Of a stretch of DNA of 38,061 bases, positions 30,619-38,052 are shown piece by piece; positions within the stretch are counted from its first letter, which is position 1; each line of letters starts with the position of its first letter. Position numbers and translations under genes: made by a program. The notes under the pieces were generated by a model that was not told the DNA's origin, made no database searches, and was given only the letters and a program-made list of their open reading frames with translations. Location of the stretch: positions 1 through 38,061 of the forward strand of contig PBSM01000274.1 in the NCBI GenBank assembly GCA_002726245.1, written 5' to 3'. This DNA is from Planctomycetaceae bacterium. Lineage in GTDB: Bacteria; Planctomycetota; Planctomycetia; Pirellulales; Pirellulaceae.

Positions 30619-32007
30619 ATGACCGAGTCGCCGAATCCGTACGAGCCGTCACAGGAGAGTCAGATCGCTCTGCCGGAACGACGCTCGATCGCTCGGTATT
30701 ACGTCTTAGCAGGGCTCTGCGCGACGTCGATTATTGCGTACGTCGGCCGAACTTGCCTGGGAGTCGCAGAAGGCGAGATTCGAGAAGAGCTGAACATTTC
30801 GATCGTCTCGATGGGGCTCGTAATGGGAACGTTCTTCTGGAGTTATGCCCTCGCGCAAATCCCCGCGGGGTGGCTCGGGCATGTCTGGGGAACTCGCAAG
30901 GCACTCGCCTTGTATGCATTCACGTGGTCTCTCGCTTGCGTAGCGATGGGAATGGCGAACGACGTCAGCACCTTGATTGCCGCCCAAGTCTTCTTCGGGA
31001 TCGCGCAAGCAGGCCTCTTCCCGTGTGCAGCCGCAGTCATCTCACGATGGATTCCCGAGAAGCGACGAGCGATCGCCAGTGGATTGCTCGGCGGGTCGCA
31101 GTCACTGGGCGGAGCAGTTGGAAGCGCCTTAACCGGCCCGCTGTTGGCCGGCACTTTCTTGGCAGGGCTTTGGTGGCCAACATTCGGTGGTGGCTTTTAT
31201 CATCTCGACGGCATCTGGGCTGACTGGCGAACGTTGTATACAGTCTATGCCATACCTGGAATCCTCTGGGCAATGTGGTTCTTCCTTTGGTTTCGCGATC
31301 GACCGAGCGAGCACCGAGGAGTTAATCAGGCGGAGCTTGCTCTGCTTCCCACGATCGCCACCGCTCCCGCTCACACAACGAAGCACCGCGCCGGCACACC
31401 TTGGAAGCGTGTAGCTACCAGCTTCGATCTGTGGATGGTCTTTGGCCAGCAGTTCTGTCGTGCTGCAGGGTACATATTCTTTGCGACTTGGTTTCCGAGG
31501 TTCCTGCAAGAGACTCGCGGCGTTTCCCTCGCGGGAGCCGGAATACTGACAGCCTTCCCGCTGCTAGCCGTGATGTTAGGCAGTCCGACCGGCGGCTTGA
31601 TTGTCGATCGAATCTTCAACCGAACCGGCAGCAAACGGCTCAGCCGACAAGGTGTTGCAGTGCCCGCGATGTTGGGGAGTGCCGCCTGTATCATCTTCGC
31701 TTACTTCATTGAAGACGTGATGCAAGCCGTCGGATTGATCACGCTGGGATCGTTCTTTGCGGGGCTTGGCGGATCGTGTGGCTATACGGTCACGATCGAC
31801 AAGGCAGGAAATCACGTCGCTCCGGTCTTCGGCGCGATGAACATGGCGGGCAATCTCGGCGCGGCGATCTGTCCGTTCGTTGTCGCCTTGATTGCTGAAC
31901 GCACGGGCAACTGGAACACAGTCCTCATTTTCTTCGCCGCCGTCTACGTCGGAGCTGCCGCCTGTTGGGCGTCGCTTAATCCCGAAGGCACGATTGACGA
32001 GAGTTGA
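30619..32007 (+). CDS. MFS transporter, anion:cation symporter (ACS) type
   Basis: This 462-residue protein has about 12 membrane spans. The Asn/Pro-rich N-tail with NPYEPSQESQ is frequent in planctomycete membrane proteins. ACS-type features include a conserved RDRPSEHRGVNQAEL segment after helix 6 and the ISRWIPEKRRAIASGLLGGS loop between helices 4 and 5. Members import organic anions such as hexuronates, galactonate or glucarate. The presence of a galactonate-dehydratase-like enzyme and a DapA-type aldolase about 4 kb upstream fits sugar-acid uptake, but the specific anion is inferred. Confidence 0.88.
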   Translation: MTESPNPYEPSQESQIALPERRSIARYYVLAGLCATSIIAYVGRTCLGVAEGEIREELNISIVSMGLVMGTFFWSYALAQIPAGWLGHVWGTRKALALYAFTWSLACVAMGMANDVSTLIAAQVFFGIAQAGLFPCAAAVISRWIPEKRRAIASGLLGGSQSLGGAVGSALTGPLLAGTFLAGLWWPTFGGGFYHLDGIWADWRTLYTVYAIPGILWAMWFFLWFRDRPSEHRGVNQAELALLPTIATAPAHTTKHRAGTPWKRVATSFDLWMVFGQQFCRAAGYIFFATWFPRFLQETRGVSLAGAGILTAFPLLAVMLGSPTGGLIVDRIFNRTGSKRLSRQGVAVPAMLGSAACIIFAYFIEDVMQAVGLITLGSFFAGLGGSCGYTVTIDKAGNHVAPVFGAMNMAGNLGAAICPFVVALIAERTGNWNTVLIFFAAVYVGAAACWASLNPEGTIDES

Positions 32008-32027
32008 TGACCTCGCGATGCCGCATT

Positions 32028-32150
32028 GTAGCCATCACGCTCCGCGTGATGAGAGCGGAAGTGCGAACTGGTGTGATCGTAGTTCAAGCGTTCGGCACAA
32101 GGAAACTTCCCTCATTCTCCCGCGATCATCACGCGGAGCGTGATGGCTAC
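32028..32150. repeat. Inverted pair of GTAG-headed hairpins between convergent genes
   Basis: GTAG (32028-32031) is followed by stem ATCACGC-TCC-GCGTGAT and a GAGAGCGG tail. The partner at 32120-32150 is its inverse and ends in CTAC. The pair is separated by about 60 nt of unmatched sequence. The right edge is one base from the rimI-like stop codon. A diverged copy is at 16786-16906. Confidence 0.75.
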
Positions 32151-32151
32151 T

Positions 32152-32673
32152 TTACCCAGCCAGCCGCGTAATGCGGTTCGTGGGCATGCCTTCCTTGACA
32201 GGAGCGGCTTGGTACGTGAACTGCATGAGATACGCATCCTCGGTCGTATCATCATAGAAGTCGCGTAGTACGGATACGGCTCGGAATCCAGCGCTGCGGA
32301 AGAACAATTGCGCGGCCAAGTTCGTTTCTCGGACTTCTAGCAGAACCCGGCTACGACGCTGATGCGACAGCTTGCTGATGAGCTTGCTGATCATCGCTTC
32401 GCCGACTCCACGCCTGCGAAACTCGGAGTTCACCGCGAAGTTCAGCACGTGCAAACGAGTCTTGTGCAACTCGTAGATCATGAAGCCAACAACTTGTTCG
32501 TCATGCTCGGCAACCATCCCGATACAGTTGCGTTGGCGCAAGCAACGAATGAAATCTTCTTCAGACCAAGGGAATTCGAAACTTTGGCTTTCGATATCCA
32601 ACACTTCGGGCATATCACGCCGAATCATCCAGCGGATGTGAACACAGACTTCTTGTTTCCCTTGGGTGCTCAT
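32152..32673 (-). CDS. rimI: RimI-like GNAT N-acetyltransferase
   Basis: This 173-residue GNAT protein matches the RimI group, which acetylates the N-terminal alanine of ribosomal protein S18 with acetyl-CoA. Signals are IRWMIRRDMPEVLDIESQSF, the core strand LHVLNFAVNSEFRRRGVGEA with the acetyl-CoA pyrophosphate loop RRRGVG, and VLLEVRETNLAAQLFFRSAG. ATG 32673 was chosen because AAGGAGGAG lies at normal distance upstream; an ATG 14 codons earlier precedes that site. Relatives with other targets exist, so the RimI role is likely rather than certain. Confidence 0.85.
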   Translation of the reverse strand: MSTQGKQEVCVHIRWMIRRDMPEVLDIESQSFEFPWSEEDFIRCLRQRNCIGMVAEHDEQVVGFMIYELHKTRLHVLNFAVNSEFRRRGVGEAMISKLISKLSHQRRSRVLLEVRETNLAAQLFFRSAGFRAVSVLRDFYDDTTEDAYLMQFTYQAAPVKEGMPTNRITRLAG

Positions 32674-32696
32674 ACCCCGATCTCCTCCTTGATGAT

Positions 32697-32840
32697 TCAC
32701 GGTCTCTCCGTGCACAGTCCCGAGTTGAGCAAGTCGTTCAGAAACGCCTCGATATCCTTACCGAGGACCGGATACGGTAACAAAAGGGGGGCGATGGTCA
32801 AAGAGGAATCGTCCACGTGCCGAATTCCCGAATTCCACAA
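32697..32840 (-). CDS. Small hypothetical protein just upstream of rimI
   Basis: A 47-codon frame with a TTG start (or GTG at 32816) ends 23 nt before the rimI start. It reads WNSGIRHVDDSSLTIAPLLL, then PYPVLGKDIEAFLNDLLNSG, then LCTERP. The end contains an amphipathic helix, composition looks protein-like and the rimI ribosome site follows directly. There is no ATG and no clear ribosome site of its own, so it may be a chance frame or a decayed gene. No family was recognised. Confidence 0.3.
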   Translation of the reverse strand: MWNSGIRHVDDSSLTIAPLLLPYPVLGKDIEAFLNDLLNSGLCTERP

Positions 32841-33144
32841 CAGTTTTGCGTGCTAGCATCTTTCCCGTGATGAGAGACTAAGATCGCCGCACGCGCGCCG
32901 AATACTCTAACATCGGAGTTGATAACAGATCGACCTCAGCAGACTGGAGACTCGTGCTCAATCCCACGGCGCTTTCATCGTTGGAACAAAACCGCCAGCA
33001 CGAATCCCAAAATGCCATGCCAATCTCGACTCAACTGCCAGCCCTTCTCCCTGTTGTCTTTGCCTTGTCTTAAGCGGATGCACCGATCCGCCTCGACCTT
33101 TCGTCTTACAGGTCGATAAGCCAACAACACACATCGTTGAACCG

Positions 33145-33828
33145 TTGGACGCGGAAGGATTCGTTGACTATCTCGAAGCCGCCAACGCGCGGCACGCGAA
33201 CGAGATTCAACCGGAAGACAACTGGGAGGTCGTCCTTCGCCGAGCGTTCGGTCCGATAGACTGGGACGAGGCATCCGACCGGGAATACTATCGTCGCTTG
33301 AGGATCCCACCGGTTGATCGGAATGCGGCAAAGGGAATGTACTACCAATCTGCTCACGAGCTTGGGGACAATCCGACCGAAGCCCAGAAGAAGTTGGACG
33401 ATCAGTTTGGGAAAATCGAAACACCTTGGCAGTCGGAGGACTTTCCCGAATCGGCACGGTATCTGGAGAGTCAGGCTCACATCTTGGATCAGCTCGTCGC
33501 TGGGTCACGGGTTACAGGGTATTACCATCCCTATGCTGTCTCGCCCGAAGGGCATGCCGCACAGGTCCGTGCGATTCGTGGCTTTGCAGATGAATACGCA
33601 AAGTCGGGCAGCAACGCTGAACGATTCGCAGCTGGCGTCTTTAAGTCGATATTTGCAGGCTTGCCCGAAGAGGTGCACCGTTCTTGCGTCTACACGCCGT
33701 GCCAGTTCAAGACAGCCGAGAGCTATCGCGCACGCTGTATAAACGCGCGCTGCTGCGGATGGGCGAAGGCGACGTCTTTCGGGCACAAGAGGATCTACTT
33801 GCGATTCATCGCATCGGTCGACTCTTGA
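33145..33828 (+). CDS. Planctomycete lipoprotein-type protein, N-terminal part (frame broken)
   Basis: The open part begins at TTG 33145, but sense starts earlier in another frame. From ATG 33017 the sequence reads MPISTQLPALLPVVFALS and then meets TAA. One base back it continues as LSGCTDPPRPFVLQVDKPTT and into this part. LSGC is a textbook lipobox, so a one-base loss near 33068-33070 seems to have broken a lipoprotein signal. The body (FVDYLEAANARHANEIQPED, YYHPYAVSPEG) resembles a helical planctomycete family of unknown function. Sense is lost again near 33695-33710, where the continuation lies one frame back (next entry). Gene damage or sequencing loss are both possible. Confidence 0.6.
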   Translation: MDAEGFVDYLEAANARHANEIQPEDNWEVVLRRAFGPIDWDEASDREYYRRLRIPPVDRNAAKGMYYQSAHELGDNPTEAQKKLDDQFGKIETPWQSEDFPESARYLESQAHILDQLVAGSRVTGYYHPYAVSPEGHAAQVRAIRGFADEYAKSGSNAERFAAGVFKSIFAGLPEEVHRSCVYTPCQFKTAESYRARCINARCCGWAKATSFGHKRIYLRFIASVDS

Positions 33829-34664
33829 CTCAGGGCATGGTGACCGAGTGGCTAATTGGTCACGCTCTGGAGCAAGTGGCATGCTATGGCGACACGCATC
33901 TGCTTCAGTCCACCGAGATGACGGTGCGAGAGTGTGCCGAGTATCTGCGCGAGCTAAACGCTTTGTCCTCGCCAGCACCAGCAGTGGAACGGCTCGAACC
34001 GGACTTTCGCCATGCGTGCCTCGATCTGTTGCAGTATGGCGGCCGACAACAGGATAAAGTTGTCGAGCTCACAAAGCCCATGGAAACTGAAGTCGATGCG
34101 AAGACGAGGGCGTCGATCTATCAACTGGACTGGAATCACGTAATGCGGCGCTTCAACTCGCGTTTCGATCGCTTTCTCGCTGCGGCCTACGACCCCAACT
34201 CAGTTCGGCGACTTAAACGGACACAAGACGTGCTGCCTTTCGGTGTCCGTATCGATGACGACAAGTACTCTGAACAAGTCAGAGAAGCTGCACAGAATGG
34301 TCCCGATCAACTCGCCGAGTTGCTTGCCGACGCCTGTTTTGAAAAGAACGTTACGAACTTGGCGAGAGTCGAGTTGCGGAGTCAAGCCTTCATGATCGTC
34401 ATTCGAACGGCGCTCGTGTCACGTCTGTACCTGCTGGAACATGGCGAGATCACAAGAGACAGCAATGCTCTTGGTGAAATCTTGAAGAAAGTTCCGGTTG
34501 ATCCATTTTCCAGAACGCCAGTTCGGATCAAGAGAGTCAACGACGAACTAGTCGTCTACTCCATTGGCCTAAATCAAACCGACGATGGCGGCGTCGGTTG
34601 GCAGGATGAGGACGACGACATCGACAAAGACGATATCAGAGTAAGGTTGCGCCTCGAGCCGTAA
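33684..34664 (+). CDS. Planctomycete lipoprotein-type protein, C-terminal part (frame broken)
   Basis: This is the second part of the protein that begins with the lipobox at about 33080. It picks up in the frame one base back at VPVQDSRELSRTLYKRALLR. The segment RMGEGDVFRAQEDLLAIHRI followed by GRLLTQG is typical of a helical, TPR-like family common in planctomycetes. Long helices follow and the C-terminus is acidic (WQDEDDDIDKDDI). Joining all three frames would give about 550 residues. The last part is long and undamaged, which argues for recent or artefactual breaks. No function is known. Confidence 0.6.
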   Translation: MRLHAVPVQDSRELSRTLYKRALLRMGEGDVFRAQEDLLAIHRIGRLLTQGMVTEWLIGHALEQVACYGDTHLLQSTEMTVRECAEYLRELNALSSPAPAVERLEPDFRHACLDLLQYGGRQQDKVVELTKPMETEVDAKTRASIYQLDWNHVMRRFNSRFDRFLAAAYDPNSVRRLKRTQDVLPFGVRIDDDKYSEQVREAAQNGPDQLAELLADACFEKNVTNLARVELRSQAFMIVIRTALVSRLYLLEHGEITRDSNALGEILKKVPVDPFSRTPVRIKRVNDELVVYSIGLNQTDDGGVGWQDEDDDIDKDDIRVRLRLEP

Positions 34665-34678
34665 TGAGTATCGATGGT

Positions 34679-35467
34679 TCAGTGCGCCGTGTACTTACGA
34701 TCGAAGTGCGTGTAGCCGCCATCGACGAAGATGATTTGGCCGGTGGTGTGGCTTGATCGCGGTGAGGCGAGGAAGACGACCATGTCAGCCATCTCTCGGG
34801 TGGTTGTGAATCGACGGCCTAGCGGAATCAATTGCTCAATCTCCCGTTTTGCCGATGCGGGGTCCGCTTCCTCGTTGATGATACGTTCGTAGAGTGGCGT
34901 CCAGGTCTCCGCTGGCAACACTGCGTTGACGCGAATGCCAAACTCGGCGAGATCGACCGCCCACTCTCGTGTCAAACCGTTGATACCGCCTTTCGCGGCG
35001 GCATAGCCCGAGGTGCCGCCTTGTCCCGTCACCGCGACCTTGGACCCGATATTGATGATCGATCCGCGTGACTGCTTGAGCGCGGCAAGCGAGTGATGCA
35101 CGAGCGCATAGTAGTGCACCAGATTTCGTTGCAACGAAGCAACAAAGTCGTCAGGCCCGGCCTCAAGACCAACGCCATCGTTCACTCCAGCATTGTTCAC
35201 CACCACATCGATGCGGCCGAATCGCTCTAGTGTCTTCTCGACGGCCCGCTGACAGGCTTCGACGCCGCAAAGATCAGCTTGGATGAAGAAACACTCTTGC
35301 CCCTTCAACTCGTACTCAGCCGCCAACGCCTCGCCTTCGGTTGTGCTCCGATTCACGTTCGCGGTCTTGGCACCTTCCGCCAGGAAGGATCGGACGATTG
35401 CTTCGCCAATTCCCTTCGAACCGCCCGTCACGAGAGCAACCTTGTCTTTCAAGTCCAGATCCATCAC
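34679..35467 (-). CDS. Short-chain dehydrogenase/reductase, L-fucose dehydrogenase-like
   Basis: This 262-residue classical SDR has TGGSKGIG for NAD(P) binding, NNAG at 91-94 and the catalytic set Asn115, Ser142, Tyr155 and Lys159 (YAAAK). Segments such as SKVAVTGQGGTSGYAAAKGG, VLPAETWTPLY and SSHTTGQIIFVDGGYTHFDR resemble bacterial L-fucose dehydrogenases, which oxidise L-fucose to its lactone. Other sugar dehydrogenases share parts of this pattern. It converges with the broken lipoprotein gene (14-nt gap). ATG 35467 and ATG 35464 are both possible starts. Confidence 0.85.
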   Translation of the reverse strand: MMDLDLKDKVALVTGGSKGIGEAIVRSFLAEGAKTANVNRSTTEGEALAAEYELKGQECFFIQADLCGVEACQRAVEKTLERFGRIDVVVNNAGVNDGVGLEAGPDDFVASLQRNLVHYYALVHHSLAALKQSRGSIINIGSKVAVTGQGGTSGYAAAKGGINGLTREWAVDLAEFGIRVNAVLPAETWTPLYERIINEEADPASAKREIEQLIPLGRRFTTTREMADMVVFLASPRSSHTTGQIIFVDGGYTHFDRKYTAH

Positions 35468-35523
35468 GTATCTCGCTACTAGGATTTGAGTTGGGTGATC
35501 ATCTTAGACTCTGGTGCGAACTT

Positions 35524-35596
35524 GTTGGAGTCCCGCCTTCAGGCGGTGCGTTCATTTGCGGATACTCGAAGAACCGGCTGAAGCCGGGACTCCAAC
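35524..35596. repeat. Inverted pair of GTTG-headed hairpins
   Basis: Left half is GTTGGAGT then CCGCC-TTCA-GGCGG (35533-35546). Right half is CCGGCT-GA-AGCCGG (35574-35587) then GACTCCAAC. Both outer edges read GTTGGAGTCCC from outside in. The pair lies upstream of the pilus operon promoter. Same family as 22677-22736. Confidence 0.7.
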
Positions 35597-35604
35597 AATC
35601 CGTT

Positions 35605-35632
35605 TTGACTCGGCCGTAACCTGTTGTACAAT
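35605..35632 (+). promoter_or_regulatory. Sigma70-type promoter of the Tad pilus operon
   Basis: TTGACT (35605-35610) and TACAAT (35627-35632) are 16 nt apart and each is one base from the consensus. Transcription would start near 35640, leaving a leader of about 39 nt before the first pilin at 35679. It is the best promoter match in the window. Confidence 0.6.
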
Positions 35633-35678
35633 CACAGTTAGCGATGGGCCATCGCCGTTTGTCTGGAACAGAGTATTC

Positions 35679-35882
35679 ATGTCCGCGCATCGACGATCTC
35701 GGCTGCCAATACATCCCTCACGGCTGAAGCTGCGTGCCCGGCGTGGCGCTGCCACGTTAGATTATGTGTTGCTGCTGGCGATTGTTTTGCCAATGGCGGC
35801 CTTTGTGTTGTGGGCCAGCCCGCGGATAATGAACTTAGTCTATGAGATGACGTGCGTGCTGATTTCCTGGCCGTTTATGTGA
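35679..35882 (+). CDS. Flp/Tad-type pilin-like protein
   Basis: This 67-residue protein has a basic N-tail (RRSRLPIHPSRLKLRARRG) followed by a hydrophobic helix AATLDYVLLLAIVLPMAAFV. Cleavage after RRG, as by a type IV prepilin peptidase, would put Asp at +5 and Tyr at +6, close to the Glu-Tyr of Flp pilins. The product would assemble into a thin pilus or pseudopilus. ATG 35679 follows the operon promoter. A prepilin peptidase gene lies two genes downstream. Confidence 0.75.
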   Translation: MSAHRRSRLPIHPSRLKLRARRGAATLDYVLLLAIVLPMAAFVLWASPRIMNLVYEMTCVLISWPFM

Positions 35883-35898
35883 ACAACAAGGCAGACAA

Positions 35899-36144
35899 GT
35901 GATACCGAAGACGGCAACGTCCAAGAACAGCGAACAACGCTCGGCTGGTTTGTGGAGTCTGCTGAAGCAGGTTCACAGTGACAAGAAGGGCGGTGTGAGC
36001 ATTGAAACGATCCTGATCATCGCGGCGATCGCTATCCCCATTCTGATCTTCATCATCAAATTTGGCTGGCCACGTATCAAAACTTGGTTTACCGAAGGGA
36101 TGGATGAACTGGAAGGCGGAATGGACGACGCGGCTGGAGCCTAG
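35899..36144 (+). CDS. Second Flp/Tad-type pilin-like protein
   Basis: An 81-residue protein with a GTG start 16 nt after the first pilin. After a basic N-terminal region it has KKGGVSIETILIIAAIAIPI. Cleavage between the two glycines would leave Glu at +5, the residue expected in type IV pilin-like helices. An acidic C-terminal tail (MDELEGGMDDAAGA) follows. Two different pilin-like proteins side by side suggests a major and a minor subunit. Confidence 0.75.
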   Translation: MIPKTATSKNSEQRSAGLWSLLKQVHSDKKGGVSIETILIIAAIAIPILIFIIKFGWPRIKTWFTEGMDELEGGMDDAAGA

Positions 36145-36154
36145 CGGGACGAGC

Positions 36155-36733
36155 ATGGTCTGTACGGCAGTGCTCGTCGGCTTACTTGTCGTGGCGACGA
36201 TCACGGATGTGACTTGGCGAGAGATACACAACTGGACAACTTACTCCGGAATCAGCGTCGCGTTGCTCATGGGTGGCACGGCGAGTTGGTACGGGGTTGA
36301 TGCGATAAGCGGTACAGAGACACAAGTCGCGACCTTCGGCATCGTCCCATTTACCGACAGCCTATTCGGGCTGTTGGCTTGCGCGGGAGTGATGCTGATT
36401 TGTTACGTCTTCTTCGCGGGAGGCGTTGGTGGTGGTGATGTTAAGCTGATCGCCATGATCGGAGCATTTCTCGGAGTGACGTCTGGCCTGGAAGCGATGT
36501 TGTGGACGTTCGTCTTTGGCGCCTGCATGGCCTTAATTGTTTTGATTTGGAAACACGGAGTCTGGACGCTGATTACTAACGCAGCAACAACCACTTGGTT
36601 GTTACTCCGCTCCGGCGGCCAGTTCCGCTTGACTGAAGAGGAACGCGAACCGTTGAAAACGGACCTGTTTCTGTCGCCAAGTGCTTTGGTCGCTGTGCTG
36701 ATCGTGCGGTTGGAATTGATCGACTTGTTGTAG
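36155..36733 (+). CDS. A24-type prepilin peptidase (CpaA/TadV-like)
   Basis: This 192-residue membrane aspartyl protease lacks the methylation domain of PilD, as expected for CpaA/TadV. Catalytic aspartates are in DVTWREIHN near the N-terminus and in the GVGGGDVKLIAMIG loop (GxGD type). Several membrane helices surround them. ATG 36155, 10 nt after the second pilin, starts directly at the first helix; an ATG upstream at 36062 would overlap the pilin gene. Its job is probably to mature the two pilins encoded just before it. Confidence 0.9.
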   Translation: MVCTAVLVGLLVVATITDVTWREIHNWTTYSGISVALLMGGTASWYGVDAISGTETQVATFGIVPFTDSLFGLLACAGVMLICYVFFAGGVGGGDVKLIAMIGAFLGVTSGLEAMLWTFVFGACMALIVLIWKHGVWTLITNAATTTWLLLRSGGQFRLTEEEREPLKTDLFLSPSALVAVLIVRLELIDLL

Positions 36734-36773
36734 TACGGAGGACTGGCGAGCGAGTTTCGTTCGCCCACCGCTC

Positions 36774-37832
36774 ATGAGTCGCGAAGCTATCATCGCCTGC
36801 CTTCCGTATCTCGCCGGCATCGTTGTGTCGGTCGGCTTGCTGCGGTTGCTGGTCTGGGCGAGCGGTGCTCGAATGCAGTTGTCTCAGTTGCGTCGATTGA
36901 ATGCGGATCAACACGGAGCGGTTCAGAGCCTGAGCTTCGTACTGACGCTCCCGCTCTTCGTGATGATTCTGTTGTTCATTGTTCAGCTCAGCCAACTCAC
37001 GACCGCTCGGCTCGTTGTTGAATACGCAGCGATGGCCGCAGCACGCTCGGCTGTCGTCTGGATTCCAACTACGCTCAGCGACGGCTATGAAACGGAGAAT
37101 CGTATCAGCGCGATCTCGCCGGCCGGTGAAATGACTGATGACAACGGCGTTCGTTTCGTCGTCTATCAAGTGTCGCCGGGCAGCCCTAAGTACGACAAAA
37201 TTCGGCTTGCGGCTGCAACATCGTTAATGTCCGTCTGCCCTTCGCGCGACACGGGCGTGGTGCTCGATGACGAAGGCATTTCCGCGGCTACGACAATGGT
37301 AAAGACCTACGCGGCAATTTCGCCGGCGTCGGTCGAGAACACTCGGATCCCCACCCGTATCTACAACAAGCTCGCGTTTGCGCTGCGAAACACCCACGTC
37401 GAGATCGAGATCCGTCACAGAAACACGGACTATCGCGATCGACCCAACGAGCCTCCGCTCGCGCATTACGACATTGTCCCGTATCGTGAGGAATTCGAGT
37501 TCAACGAGATCGGTTACCAGGACCAGATTGTTGTTACCGTGCGTCACGAGTTTGCCTTGTTACCGGGTCCAGGGCGTTTCCTTTCTCGGAACACGCCCAG
37601 ACGTGACGGGAACCTCAGCGAGCAAGATCGTGTGGCCATGCAAGTTCGTCGCGAGAACGGCATCTTTACGTACCCCATATCGGCAACGGCGCGTTTGAAC
37701 AACGAAGGCGAGAAATCAGTCCTTGCTTACATTCAGACACTGAGCGGTGATCCGCAGACCGCCAATATGCCACCGCAACAACTCCCCCAGGATCAACTCC
37801 CAGAGGATCAGCAGAGTGGTGCGTTGCAGTAA
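36774..37832 (+). CDS. TadE-like pilus assembly protein
   Basis: This 352-residue protein has an N-terminal membrane segment (LPYLAGIVVSVGLLRLLVWA), then a TadE-like region with QHGAVQSLSFVLTLPLFVMI and EYAAMAAARSAVVWIP, typical of TadE/TadF pseudopilins. Unlike classic TadE, the position five after the Gly is Leu and not Glu. The remainder looks like a periplasmic domain ending in a Pro/Gln-rich tail. It is the last gene of the pilus operon in the window; secretin, ATPase and platform genes are not present here. Confidence 0.8.
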   Translation: MSREAIIACLPYLAGIVVSVGLLRLLVWASGARMQLSQLRRLNADQHGAVQSLSFVLTLPLFVMILLFIVQLSQLTTARLVVEYAAMAAARSAVVWIPTTLSDGYETENRISAISPAGEMTDDNGVRFVVYQVSPGSPKYDKIRLAAATSLMSVCPSRDTGVVLDDEGISAATTMVKTYAAISPASVENTRIPTRIYNKLAFALRNTHVEIEIRHRNTDYRDRPNEPPLAHYDIVPYREEFEFNEIGYQDQIVVTVRHEFALLPGPGRFLSRNTPRRDGNLSEQDRVAMQVRRENGIFTYPISATARLNNEGEKSVLAYIQTLSGDPQTANMPPQQLPQDQLPEDQQSGALQ

Positions 37833-37868
37833 GTCAACACAGTCCGACAACTCGCGGTCTTCAGCCGC

Positions 37869-38052
37869 GCAGCGGCGACATGATGTAGCCGGGGGTGCCA
37901 ACCCCCGGACGTCGAGCGACCCGCCGATGCAAAGCCCTGAAGGGGCGACATTCTTGAGTTGGGGACACCTCATGTCGCCCCTCCGGGGCTTGGGTTCGTG
38001 TTGCGAATGGTTCCGTGGGCTAACGCCCACGGCTACATCCTGCCGCCGCTGC
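37869..38052. repeat. Composite palindrome block with GTAG-headed hairpins
   Basis: Outer arms GCAGCGGCGACATGATGTAG (37869 onwards) and its approximate complement at 38031-38052 enclose smaller hairpins. One is GTAG plus CCGGGGGT-GCCA-ACCCCCGG (37885-37908). Another is CCGTGGGC-TAAC-GCCCACGG plus CTAC (38013-38036). Between them lie AGCCCTGAAGGGGCGACA and an imperfect inverse copy. It follows the pilus operon and occupies nearly all of the 37833-38061 stretch, which has no gene. Confidence 0.75.

Noticed and set aside
32919..33119. Plus-strand frame of 66 codons ahead of the broken lipoprotein
   Set aside because: It overlaps the better signal-peptide frame beginning at 33017 and shows no motif of its own.
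1784..38052. Dispersed palindromes as a CRISPR array
   Set aside because: The units are not evenly spaced, their sequences differ between sites and no cas genes are present.
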